DNA of 64,000 nucleotides from Castanea sativa (lineage: Eukaryota > Streptophyta > Magnoliopsida > Fagales > Fagaceae), in assembly GCF_040712315.1 (NCBI RefSeq), contig NC_134024.1, forward strand, positions 28,201,158-28,265,157, given 5' to 3'. The translations under genes and the position numbers were made by a program. Each line of letters begins with the position of its first letter. Position 1 is the stretch's first letter. This document shows, one piece after another, positions 11,940 to 23,279 of the stretch. Below the pieces are notes generated by a model, which did no database searches, had not been told where the DNA came from, and saw only the letters and a list, made by a program, of their open reading frames with translations.

Positions 11940-12523
11940 CTAGGGACTTAGCAAACTCTCTTAGGCACAGCTCTCTGTCTCCTACGTAAGGACTCATAGT
12001 GTGAATAAACCTACTCACGTGTTTCACAGCATTCCCATTTCTTCCATCAAAAGGATAGAACTTTGGGGGCTCATATCCTTTAGGATACGGTTTGCCAAGG
12101 AGTTCTGGCGGGAATGGGAGATCCCGAGAAAATTGTTTGGGGATCCTCGAGAGTTTTTCTCTTTCCTGTTCCAAAAGGGCATTGACATCTACTAGCGTTA
12201 GATATTAGGGGTTGGCTGCCCCCTACTGCTGACCCTCCCTTTGGTTGGGCTCTGTCCTGGTTGACCACAGGGGGGCGTTATCCCTGATTTCCTAAGTCCT
12301 ACCTTATTTGAGGAGGCAAATCTCTTGCTGTAAATTTTTCAGCATTTCTGCCATTTGAACCACAGGGTCCAGTATCTATCCAACGTGCTTCTGTCCTGAT
12401 ACGACCTCCTGTTCTACCAAGGGTGCCTCGTTCCTCTTTTGGAGGCCACTTCATTTTTCTTATGGGTTCAGATGCCGTAGGTGGCATATTGGTATCTTTG
12501 CTGTTCCTTGCTCTTGGAGTCAT
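11940..12523 (-). pseudogene. gypsy gag, N-terminal part
   Basis: The candidate gag start is the Met codon at 12,521-12,523 (MTPRARNSKDTN), shortly after the LTR and leader. Further on is the recognisable capsid-like stretch KGYEPPKFYPFDGRNGNAVK and HVSRFIHTMSPYVGDRELCL, ending in LREFAKSL where the hAT element is inserted. Frames change between 12,300 and 12,170, so the gene was already broken or has decayed since. Confidence 0.7.
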
Positions 12524-12586
12524 GCTCTGCGATGGGACTGCTTCTTCCCTCTCCTTTACCTAGTCCCTAGTGGAGTCACTAAAATG

Positions 12587-12742
12587 TGAAGGTCCGTTTT
12601 GTTTAGGCCCAAAATAGAAGTAGGGGCCCTGTTATTGTGTTAAGAAACTGGGCTTGGTTCACCGTAGCTAAAATGGCTGTCTACGAACCAAGTGGTGCAT
12701 AGAGCGGGGATCCTACAATACGTACATTCTAACAAGGAAAGT

Positions 12743-12781
<39 letters not shown>

Positions 12782-13854
12782 AATAGCAAGAAAAACAGTA
12801 AAGGAACAATACTTAAAGAAGGACGCTGAATGAAAGTTAAGGATCCTTAAATCAATAAGGAATATTTCATTACCTTTAATTGATGAATCACAAAGTGCTC
12901 ACTAGGATATGTTACAAGGTCCAAATGAACTCAAAAATTACAGACTTAGATGGCCCTCTCAACCTCTAAGACTTGCAAAGTTTGAATCTCTTTGAATTCG
13001 AGTATGTTCTATAGTTGCTGCCTTGGTATACCAGGCAATATTTATTTCCTCTTTACTACTCTCTTTGAGTGTTTTAACAGAGTTTTCTCAATGATTCTAT
13101 TCTAATTCACTATTGATGAATGCCCATTCACTGTTGCTGCTTCCTCCTTTTATAGCGTCATCCTAGGGCTTTAGGGTACCACCGGTTCCCTTTCTTTGCT
13201 CCCTTAGGTAACAGAGCCCGTAGCGTGCCAGCAGCTTTGGTGGTTGGTCCATTCCTTGTTTCTCTTAGTTTCTTCTTTTGGTGCCTTCTCTCCAAAATCC
13301 CCTTGCTGACCTTCCATTCTAAGGTGTCTTCAGGGGAACTGACCTTCAATTTCTCTTCCTTCAAGGCTTCTCTATCTTCCTTTTCCAGACTCAGCCTTTT
13401 GGCCGTCTTTCCTTTTGTCATTTTTCCTAAGTGAGCCGATTCTATCCCTGCCAGGTTAAAAGTCCCCCTAACTAGTTCCCTTCATGGTTCTTCTTCTTGG
13501 ATTCCTCAAGGTACCAGACTCCTTGTTCATGACTTGTTACTTTCCAATCCTTCTGGTTTCCTTCTGCATCATCGGGTGATTGGGAATGATGTTTTTGCTC
13601 TTCGTTTCCTGCGTTCCTTGATACTCCTCTTGAGCTGTCTTAATCTCATTCCCAGCTGTTCTGCACACCTCGAGGACCCCAAGCCCTAAGGCCTATCCCT
13701 CCATGGATCTTGGGCTTGAAATCTTTTTTTAATTGACTTAGGCTTACTCCCCTCCCTTTTGTGGGTAGTTTTAACTCTTTTATTGTTATTTTCCATGGAG
13801 TGTATTCACTGTGTTACTTTGGGCCTTGATGTTGTGACTTTTTATACCTCAACA
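12587..13854 (-). repeat. 5' LTR of the gypsy element
   Basis: Bounded by TGAAGGTCC (12,587) and CCTCAACA (13,854), i.e. TG...CA, with TGTTGAGG...CCTTCA on the coding strand. It lies immediately upstream of the gag leader. A TATA-like box (GCTATAAAAGGAGG on the minus strand, about 13,142-13,155) would be the element promoter. It includes an AT microsatellite at about 12,751-12,779. Open frames within it, such as 13,158-13,421, show no domain. Confidence 0.65.
13142..13155 (-). promoter_or_regulatory. TATA box of gypsy LTR
   Basis: GCTATAAAAGGAGG on the minus strand, in the LTR upstream of gag, is a strong TATA match for LTR-driven transcription toward gag. Confidence 0.5.
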
Positions 13855-13930
13855 GGGGGCAAGGGCCAGGATTCAAGTCTTCAAGAGGAAGCTTCACACA
13901 CATATACACTTAGATTAGGTTAGAGTAGAA

Positions 13931-13982
<52 letters not shown>
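13855..13982 (+). mobile_element. SINE fragment (3' half)
   Basis: Matches the second half of the complete SINE at 56,173: 'gggggcaagggc', a box-B-like 'ggattcaagtct', 'gaggaagcttcacacacata', 'tacacttagattagg', then a TA-rich tail (13,930-13,982). The first half is missing because the gypsy LTR abuts it. Confidence 0.75.
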
Positions 13983-13985
<3 letters not shown>

Positions 13986-14909
13986 GGATATACGAGAATC
14001 CAAACCCTATTAGATATTGTAGGTAGCAAAAATAGAAAAAGAGATTTCTAGAAAAGTTTACTTAGTTTAACTAGCGCTCCATAATTATTATGCAGATAGA
14101 TACTTGTTATATCCAACATTTTCTCTAATGCTTTTGAACTAGGAACTTTCTTGTATGGTGACCAAATGTTTCGTTAATTTTGCATGCATGGAAGATTTCT
14201 TTATTTATTTTCTGTAATGAAATTTGGTATCTATCAAAAAAAAAAGTTTCATTGTGAACACTGGAAGCTGTAGAGATTTTGCTGCCACACTTTTGCTGCC
14301 CCCACAAATCGTTTGAAGGGACCAGCAGACTTGTTTGTACCAAGAAGCTAAGAGACGAAGAAATTTGCATGTAGCTTGCAAGACTCAAAACACCCACTAC
14401 AGTCTACAGTCTACGGTGGCCGGGGACACAGATCCTAAATATCATTTCTCCCCCTTATTTGAAAATAGAGAAAGTCAAAGTGTTCAAACTCCTTTATTTA
14501 TTCTTGTGATTCATGTTCTCTGCCTCCGTTCTTGTATTATCTTATCTGATTCGTCTCTCTTCGCTTTTTCATTGATGAATTTGTGCCTCTGGAAATTTGT
14601 TTCTCCTTTTCACAATAATTTTTATGTATTGATTATCATATCTCAATCTCACTATCACTGTTTTTTGTACTGTTGCCAGTATTAGGCTATTTGCATTAGC
14701 ATTAGTATTAGCTATGAAAGAAATTCTATTTTGACATATTAAAAAATTATTTTATCTATTTTGACACACCACTTAACATAACACTCTAATCACCTTTTCT
14801 ATTATTTTTCACTTTATTTAAAAAATTTTTTTATTTCTTTCTTTATTAATAAAAGATAGAGCAAGTAATCATATAATACCGAAAGTTTTAGCAAATCGAA
14901 CCAACTACC

Positions 14910-14984
<75 letters not shown>

Positions 14985-16540
14985 GTTAAATAAAAAAGGG
15001 AAATGTTAACCAATATTCTTTAGGAACTATTTTTAAAAACATTTTATTAGGATAATGATAAAAAAATAAATGTTATTGCTATTTTTTTTTTTCCCATGAA
15101 AGATTTGTCAAAACTTTCCTATTATAGTTTATTAACAATTATCCTAAGGACATCCATTAACACTAACTTTTAACTTTAGCATTTTTTACTGCACACTTCT
15201 ACTAATAAAAGTGTACGGTCATAAATACCTTTTTTTTTTTGTCATTTACATTTGATATAGCAGTGTTTTTTAAATGAGCAAGACTTAAGTACTATTCCTT
15301 AGGTTCCCCTTTTAAAATTCTACCATGTGGATTTTTTCTCATGAGATAGAAGTGTATTTTTAAGTTAAGTAGCCGCATGACTGAATCTTAAGAGGAAAAC
15401 CTAAGGAATATTACCTAAGGTACTGTACCTAAGTTTTGTCCTTTTTAAATATATACCACTGTCATTTTCTTTAAGACATTCTCCCTCCTCTCCATGTGTA
15501 GTGGTATTAAAATACCACTATCAGTTCAACTCAAGAATATAGTGATATTTTTTATGTTTGATGTATTAAATGCTAAAAACTTAATATTTAGAACATCCAA
15601 TGCTAGTATCTTATATTCTTCTCATTCACTTTTCCATGTTTTGTCAACTTTATCTTTTTACAATATTATATTATCGGTTCTTGCATGCACTCGAATTTTC
15701 CCATGGTTTTGTTTGTAATTTGTTGAAATAATCATTGCTGAAGGGAGGAAAAATTTTCACATAGAGTTATCGTTTATTTTTAATAACTACTTATTGATAT
15801 TCAACAAATTATAACAAAAGTTGTGGTGAGAATTGCCTTCTCTTATATTATTTTAATTTCTTTTGTCAATTTTTTATACTCTTTTTGAGCAAGTTAGGCA
15901 CACAACTTTTGAGGCGCAACTTTTACCATAATTTCTAATAGTTGACTATAAGTGGTAAAGAAAAATGATAAAACCACATGAAAATGATTCCAACAATCTC
16001 ATCTAATTGTGCCAAAAGTTGTAGTTGTAGAAGAAACTATACCATGTACAATTTTATAATTCTTCCTTCCCGTTTCTATTAGCCAATTTCCATTTATCCA
16101 ATACTATTTATTTTGTATTTTTCTTAGCACATTCACATCTAGTTGGACTTGGACATACTTTTTCTTTTCTAAACCCAAAAAAGTCACATTTTCTACTTTC
16201 ACACCAACATCATTTAATTTTCTTTATTTTGGTGTATATCCCATCAAAATAATATCATTTCTAGACACACTAGCAATTGGGGGGGGACCTTTGCAAATTA
16301 GCCATCCCACAACACCACCCTAACCCTAAGTTGCTGTCATAAACCACCCAGAACCCTAACTATGTTGACCCATCACCACGAACCCCAAGTCGTCGCACAA
16401 CCCATTTATGAGGACAACAACTAGCGATGGATGTGACAACGGAGAGCAATGAGGTTTCTTACAAGATCATTCCCAGCCCACTCTCTTTCCTCAAGCCCAT
16501 TACCCATCAAAGGAACACGTATTATTGAGGAAGACTTAGG
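13983..16540. other. Gene-free region with a long GA microsatellite
   Basis: No coding region is supported. Open frames such as 14,335-14,685 and 15,494-15,718 lack domains and have AT-rich codon use like the surrounding DNA. A pure (AG)n microsatellite lies at about 14,911-14,983. A '...gtatctatcaaaaaaaaaa' tail at about 14,228-14,245 resembles the 3' end of a retroposon. Confidence 0.6.
14911..14983. repeat. (AG)n microsatellite
   Basis: About 36 uninterrupted AG units. Confidence 0.95.
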
Positions 16541-16695
16541 GCCCATTTGGTATGTGTATTTAAACAACAGTTTTCAAGTTTAAAATATTTTTTTAGAAAT
16601 ACGTGTGAGTGAAAAAATGTATGAAAATATGTGTAATATTGTTTAAAAACTGAAAATTGTTGTTTGAATCAAGTATCAAACACCTCCATTGGTTT
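16541..16695. mobile_element. MITE-like repeat
   Basis: Edges 'gggcccatttggtatgtgta' and 'caagtatcaaacacctcc' are imperfect inverted complements around an AT-rich core with paired 'aaacaacagttttcaa' and 'ctgaaaattgttgttt' blocks. This gives an extended stem, as in short palindromic MITEs. It is non-coding. Confidence 0.5.
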
Positions 16696-16984
16696 CCGAA
16701 GTGACTATTTCTACCAAATAAAATTATTAAACCACATTTAACTGGTATGTCTTTAGGTGTACTTCTATACGAGCTTTATTAATGTGTAATGCCCGTTCAA
16801 GACCATGTATCTTTTAGTTATAATTACTTATTTTAATGAAAAATCCTTTGATTCTAATCATGACGTCTTTATAATTTTTTAGTATTTTAAGTGAAAATAT
16901 GTTTTTGCATTTATTTATGATTGCACCTAATTAATGTATTTAGGTTGCCTGCATACCCTTAACAAGTATCATGTCAATTTGTAG

Positions 16985-18640
16985 TTATTATTATTATTAT
17001 TATTTTGGATAAGAAATACTTGCATTTCATTAAATTGCAAAAAAGAAGATGGCATCTTGAGAATCAAAGGATGTGATGGACGCTCTTAAATCCATGTTAC
17101 CAATGAATCAATATTCTCAGTAAAAGCTACCAAAGTATGAGCTAGTCAATTCCCTTGTCTCCTCCACGTGTGATGATTAGAAAGTACAAAACTCACGTAG
17201 TCTAGAGCAAGTTCCTAGACTATAGTAGAGCTAGAGATTGGGGTATCAATGGGACTCTCAATAACATGACATACAGTAGTAGAGTCAGTTTCAAAAATGA
17301 CATCTCTGACCCTTATGTCCCATGCAAAAATAGTGGCTTCATCCAGTACCATAGCTTTTGCTTCCAAAGGACCCAAAGGGAGAGGGAGGCGCTTGCTTAA
17401 GGCAGCAATGACAAATCCAACGTGGTCTCAAATGATCGCACCGATTCCAATCATGCTGAGGTGGGAGAAGACTGCAGCATCCATGTTGACCTTGTACTAG
17501 GGGAACATAGGTGGGACCTAGCGACCATCCGTGGCTTCCTTGAACTGGGTGGGCCAAAGATGAGCAAGTTGTTATTCCTGCAGTAGTGAGCGAGCTCTCA
17601 TCAGGATTTCGTGCCCTAATTGGCGAGCTTCCCCCAGTTGTGTCTTGTTGTGGCTGAACCATACACTCCATGCCATTGTGATGACAAGTTCAATAAGTTC
17701 GGTGCCCATGTGTTGCTTGAAGAGAAAATGCCAAAGGAAGTCCATGAAGTCTTTGTGGTTGATCCTGTTTTTATCAAACGTTATATCCGAGAGATTCCAA
17801 ACATCCTTAGTGACAGTACAATCCCAGAACAAGCGTCCAACTGTTTCCGGTGCAAGAACGCAGGCTTCATAGGTGGGGTCTTCAATGATTCGTCTATGGT
17901 AGAGGTTGTCTTCGATAGAAAAAATATGTTTGCTTGCTTTCTAGGTGAGGAGTTTTATCTTGTTAAGGATGTGAAGGTTCCAAATTTGACACCAAAACCG
18001 GTTCTGACTGGTGTCATGGGATGTTTCTGCCAAAATTGAAGTCTCGGTCATGGACAGCGCCACTTTATATGCACTATTGACAATGAAACACTCCCTAGGA
18101 GTGTATGCCCAAATCATGTAGTCTCGCAGTTTGTGGCGGCTTAGTGGAATGCTAAGGATGTAAGTGGCATTGTCAGGAAGAAAAATTTGGTTGATCAGAT
18201 TGATTTTCCAATCACTGCTATCCGGGTCAATGAGAGAGTCTACCATTGTGTTTGCTGGAAGTAAGGCAGGAGGTGTTAGGACTCGGAAAGTGGAGGGTCT
18301 TAGCAGCCAATGATCAGTCCAAACTCCAATGGATTTACCGTCTCCTACCTGCCAATGATAGCCCGACTGCACAACGGATTGAGTGGACAAGATACTTCAC
18401 CATGCAAACGATGGTTTTGTGCCTAACTCTGCGTGTAAGAAATCTTTATTTGGGAAATAACGGGCTTTAAGTACTCTATGAGCCAGGAGTGAGAGTTCAT
18501 TTGTAATATCCATCCTTGTTTAGCTAAGAGAGCTAAATTGAAGGCCTTGAGATCTCGGAAACCCAACCCACCCTTTTCCTCTGGTGTGCACATTTTTTCC
18601 CAGCTCAACCTCTTGTTGTTTTGAATTATGTTGAATGATT
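16985..18640 (-). mobile_element. 5'-truncated LINE (second family member)
   Basis: The minus strand reads as the 3' part of a plant LINE ORF2, with a simple (AAT)n tail at about 16,985-17,005. Recognisable parts from 5' to 3' are CTPEEKGGLGFRDLKAFNLA (18,600), SGYHWQVGDGKSIGVWTDHW (18,360), and RNase H-like remains (17,832-17,340). It is broken by frameshifts. The left breakpoint of the 19 kb duplication (about 18,510) lies inside it, so only its 5'-most 130 bp is repeated in copy B (37,478-37,615). Confidence 0.8.
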
Positions 18641-18975
18641 GGAGTTTTTTTTTTTGTTTTTTTTTTTGTAGAAAATGTCAAAAAAAATTACTAAGATAAT
18701 CGAATCCAAAACATAGCATTTTCCAAAACAATGGTAAATTATTAAGAGGACAATTCCTCTAACCCAAGACCAAATAAAATTATTAAACCACATTTCACCA
18801 TAGTTTTACCATAATGTATGTATTATATTGAGTTCACAAGTCACAACCCCCCCCCCCCCGAAAAGCAAAGCACTAAATTGAAGAAAAAATATTGACATCA
18901 TCTTAATAAATTGGTGAGGAAATTTGATGTAGGGGATATAGAATTTGGAATGTGAAATCTAAGGCGTGCACAATG

Positions 18976-21388
18976 AGTCACCGTTTAAAATACACCCTAA
19001 ATCTAAAAAAATTATCAAAATACCCCCTAAACCTAAAAAATGACTAAAATACCCCCAAGACCTAAAAAATGACTAAAATAACCCCAAAACCTAAAAAAAT
19101 TAACAAAATACCCCCAAAACCTAAAAAAAATGACCGAAATACCCCCCAAAACCTAAAAATTACCAAAATATACCCTAAACCTAAAAAAATGACCGAAATA
19201 CCTCCAAAACCTAAAAAATAACTGAAATACCCCCGAAACCTAAAAAAAAAAAAAAACCAAAATACCCTAAAACCTAAAAAATGATAAAAATACCCCAAAA
19301 CCTAAAAAATGATAAAAAATACCCTAAAACTTAAAAAAAAATGACCAAAATAACCCCAAAACCTAAAAAAATGATTGATAAAAACTCCCGAAACCTAAAT
19401 TATGACCAAAATACCCCTAAACATGTAAGATGACCAAAATACACCTGAAACATCTAAAATTACCGAAATAGAGGTTTAGGGCATTTTGGATGTTTCGTGG
19501 ATATTTTAGACAAATTAAAGGTTCTAAAGAGTATTTCAGTCATTTTATAGGTTTCGAGGGAATTTCAGAAAATTTTTAGGTTTCAGGGTTATTTTAATCA
19601 TTTTTTAGGTTACGAGGGCATTTCTGTCATCTTTTAGGTTTTAGGGTTATTTCAATAATTTTTATATTTTTTGGTTATTTCGGTAAATTTCTAGAGTTTA
19701 GAAGTGTTTTGGTAATTTTTAGGTTTTGGGGTTTTTTGGTAATTTTTTAGATTTCGAGGGGTATTTTGGTCATTTTTAGGTTTCAAGGGTATTTTGGTCA
19801 TTTTTCAGATCATAACAGAAAGTGAAGGCTAATAAAAAAGAATTGATGATGAGATTTTTTTTTCTCTCTGAGCTTTATTCGTCTCCTTCCGTCTTAGTAA
19901 TAGGGGTGGGGCCAGAAAATCCCTTCTCGGGATCACTCGTCACAAGGTAGCTTGGGGGAGACCCCAAGCCGGATTGAATCCTTTTTTTTCCCATTTTTTG
20001 GAAAAAAGCTCTTCCTGATTCTTTCTTTGTGCTTACGGTAAGCCGGTTTTTTAGTACACAACACTCATTGGTGAATAACTTACTTTCCTAACGAGTGTGA
20101 GAGCGATGCGCTTTGTCTTTTCTAGAAGATAGTAGGCAGGGATAAGAATGCTTCTTATTAAGAAAGGGCAGAAAAAGGAAGAAAAAGAAATGCTAACTTT
20201 GGCGATTGGAAGTGAGAGTCTTTGATCTCGGGCTCATCAATATCGGTTGAGACAGTAGGCGGACGAAGAAAAATAGCGTAAATAACAGCAGCGGCATTCT
20301 CCCTTGAAATGTAGGAGGTCAGTACTGAAATGTGGGTTTTTGGGGGTATTTTGGTCAATATTTGAGTTTCAGGGGTATTTTGGTTATTTTTTGGGTTTTG
20401 GGGGTATTTTGGGCATTTTTAGGTTTCGGGGGTGTTTTGGTCATTTTTTGGGTTTTGGGGGTACTTTGGTAATTTTTTGGGTTTTGGGGGTACTTTGGTA
20501 ACTTTTTTGGTTTTTGGGTGTACTTTGGTCATTTTTAGGTTTCGAGAGTATTTTGGTCGTTTTTTGGGTTTTGGGGGTATTTTGGTCATTTTTTGTGTTT
20601 TGGAGGTATTTTGGTTATTTTTTGTGTTTCAGGGGTATTTTGGTCATTTTTAGGTTTCGAGGGTATTGTGGTCATTTTTTTGGTTTTGGAGGTGTTTTGG
20701 TCATTTTTTTGGTTTTAGAGGGTATTTTGGACATTTTTAGGTTTTTGGGGGTATTTTGGTCATTTTTTGGGTTTTGGGAGTATTTTGGTCATTTTTTAGG
20801 TTTCAGGGGTGCTTTGGTCATTTTAGAGATTTTGGAGGTATTTTGGTCATTTTAGTGGTTTTTAAGCATATTTAGTGATTTTAGAGATATCGGGAGTATT
20901 TTGGCCATTTTAGAGGTTTCATGAGTATTTTGCTTATTTTAGAGATTTTGGGGATATTTTAGTCATTTTAGTGGTTTTTGAGCATATTTGGTAATTTTAG
21001 AGATATCAGAGGTATTTTGGTTATTTTAGAGATTTCATAGGTATTTTGCTCATTTTAGAGATTTTGGCGATATTTTCCTCATTTTAGAGATTTTTGGTAT
21101 AATTTTTTATGTCCAAGGGTATATTGGTAATTTTGGAAGTGTAGGGGTATTTGCGTCGTTTCAAGTATATTGGTATTTTGGTAATTTTGTAGGTCAAGAG
21201 GGTATTCAAATAATTTTAGAGGTATTTGAGTCATATTGAGTTAAATGGGTGGGTTAGTAATTACATGGGTTGAGTTAGTAATGGATAATTAATTTATGTA
21301 TAAACGGATCATAAATGGATAAATGAGTAATTACACACCCAATCCATTTATGACCCAACTCACCCATTTTCCACCCCAAACGGTGACT
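18976..21388. repeat. Inverted minisatellite element with terminal inverted repeats (copy A)
   Basis: Short inverted termini AGTCACCGTTT (18,976-18,986) and AAACGGTGACT (21,378-21,388) enclose about 30-bp repeats. From 18,990 to about 19,460 the units read 'aaaacctaaaaaatgac' + 'caaaatacccc'. From about 19,465 to 21,230 the same unit occurs in the opposite orientation ('ggtattttggtcatttt' + 'ttaggttt'). The arms thus form one large imperfect palindrome made of tandem units, as in foldback-type transposons. Frames across it encode Phe/Gly/Trp-rich repeats and are not genes. Copy B has a shorter version. Confidence 0.85.
19810..20330. other. Insert of possible mitochondrial origin within the minisatellite (copy A only)
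   Basis: About 520 bp without the repeat unit interrupts the right arm, and copy B has none of it. It is richer in GC and in plant-mitochondrial-style phrases ('ggggtggggccagaaaatcc', 'gggagaccccaagccgga', 'agtaggcggacgaag') than all its surroundings. This suggests a nuclear copy of organelle DNA, but the assignment rests on composition and style only. Confidence 0.35.
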
Positions 21389-23279
21389 AGTCAATAGGGT
21401 TGTACCAGTTTGTGACCGTGTGAGACATTTAACCTTGGAGTCTAGTCACCTCTTGAGTCGAGCTAGGTCACGATGGTGTTGTTGACAAAGAAGTAGCACA
21501 TAGAGGAAGAAAGAGGAAAAAAATTATATTATTTTTACTTAAAAAAAATCAGACCTGCGATCAAACAAAATCTCAAAGTTAAAAATAAATCAACTAACAA
21601 TTTTAAAATACATGCACTTATTATTAATAACATGAGTTGGGTCGGATCATTGAAGTTAAATATTTTACATCTCAAATCTAATCCAATCTTGAGTTTCCAA
21701 AAGATTTAAAATCCAATCCTTCCCAACCCATCATTCCAATATAGTTTACTTGAATCAAAGAAACATTTAATGGTATCTTGGCATGCATCTCTTCGTTTCA
21801 AATTGCACACTAAGCCGACTGTAAAAAAAGGGCATTAAAGCCATTGGGACCTAGAGCTTTCTCATCATTTAAAGAAAATATTTTGGATTTATTATTTAAT
21901 CTCCTTAGTATTTGAGAAGTAGCTAGGTATTTGGTAGTTAAAAGCTATTTTACTGATTTGCTCCATATCTTCATTCTTGTTTGTTGCCTACCACATCAAT
22001 AAGACATTTGATGGTATTTCTTGTAGTTCTGACCTTCAACACTCATGTTATATTTAAGAGGCATTATGATCCCCAAATTGCTGCTACCAAACATAATTGT
22101 GGCATTGGTATGTAAAAGGAGCTTGAATTGGCTTCCTTTTGGGTTTCGAGTCTCATTATTTGTACTGTTATGACCCGTTTGGATTGAAGGAAAGGGAGTG
22201 GGAGGAGGAGTAAAGTAAAGTAGGGATTGTAAAGTAGATTTAGCTAGAAATGAGTCTATTTTAAGCCAACTCTCCTCCACTCTCCCACTTTCTCTCTTCT
22301 ATTCAAGCAGACCATTAATGTTTTATACATTTCTTGTTTTCCTTGGCATCTCCCATTGTGGTCGCTAATTTGTTTGTTCAATGAAAAAAATTGTGATTCA
22401 AGGTAGCTTTAAGTCTAAATCTTGCTCTAACCCACAAGGCGGTCTTGAGGATGTATATGACTTTGTGTTTAAGGGTTATGGGTCCAAAAATGCCTGACTT
22501 TATCTGGGTGTAATTGCATAACGTAAGTTCAAAGGTCATAGCGTCTGAAATTAAACTATTCAAAGTTAGGTTGCTTTAATTATGTTAAATGTATCTAAGT
22601 GCAAAATATAATTCAAATGTATTTGATGCTAAATAGATATGGAAAATTATTGAACACTTTGGAAGTATCAGAAGTGCATACTCTCCCTCTCACATTAGTG
22701 AGACTTACAATTATATGAGAAAGTATGAGAAAAAGGAGTATGCATTTATGGCTATGAATAACAACAAAGTAATTAATTCGAAGCTAGGATAAACTACTAC
22801 CGGAAAAGATATAAAATTAATTAGAAAGAAACTTGCACTAATAACCTAACCAAACAACTCGTTGAACACTGGTTTTTCAATGAGAGAAAAATGAAGGTAG
22901 CATCACTAATTTTCTTGTAGCATAATATAAAGTAGTAATTGATTACATTTCTCAGCAAGAATTAAACCTTTGCACTTTTTATAAGGTTAAAAAAAGTAAT
23001 AAAAACTTCTTTCTAACAGTACCTTCTCTCTGTGTGATTTCTGAATGGTACTATATATAAATTGGACAACAAAAAAAGAAAATAAGAAAAATTCAAATTC
23101 CAGTACTTATCTTTAGCCAGCGTTGACCATTTGATTTGAATGTCCAAAGGTTGGCTGGTCGATGGAAGTTAATTTTTGACCCAAAGGATGCAAGTCCAAG
23201 TTTTCTCACAAACAAGGTTTTCCAGTCCAATTGATAGATGCATTCTGCTCTAGTACTCATGGTTGATCTAATTAAGCCT
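21389..23279. other. Shared gene-free sequence between minisatellite and kinase (copy A)
   Basis: Non-coding and collinear with copy B (39,351-40,577 and 44,442-45,121). It includes a small MITE-like repeat at about 22,172-22,312 ('gacccgtttggattgaagg' and 'ctattcaagcagacc' as inverted ends). At about 22,613 it has the intact target site where copy B carries a LINE. Confidence 0.6.

Larger units (their letters stand above)
9101..13854 (-). mobile_element. Ty3/gypsy retrotransposon, 5' part, interrupted
   Basis: On the minus strand: a 5' LTR (13,854-12,587), then gag (12,523 to about 9520) and the aspartic protease (9451-9101), after which the element stops abruptly at about 9118 without RT, RNase H or integrase. 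A hAT-like element (10,293-11,939) splits gag. The missing 3' half suggests a deletion or truncated copy. The 5' LTR sits directly against the second half of a SINE at 13,855, so the gypsy element probably inserted into that SINE. Confidence 0.8.

Noticed and set aside
13158..13434. Open frames on both strands within the gypsy LTR.
   Set aside because: They lie within the LTR, show charged low-complexity composition and no domain.
16318..16345. 'ccctaaccctaa' telomere-like motif.
   Set aside because: Only two units; not an interstitial telomere array.
19062..20855. Several open frames rich in Phe, Gly, Trp and Tyr (19,062-19,298 minus; 20,304-20,855 plus).
   Set aside because: They are translations of the 30-bp minisatellite unit in different frames, in both orientations, with no domain and no conservation in copy B.
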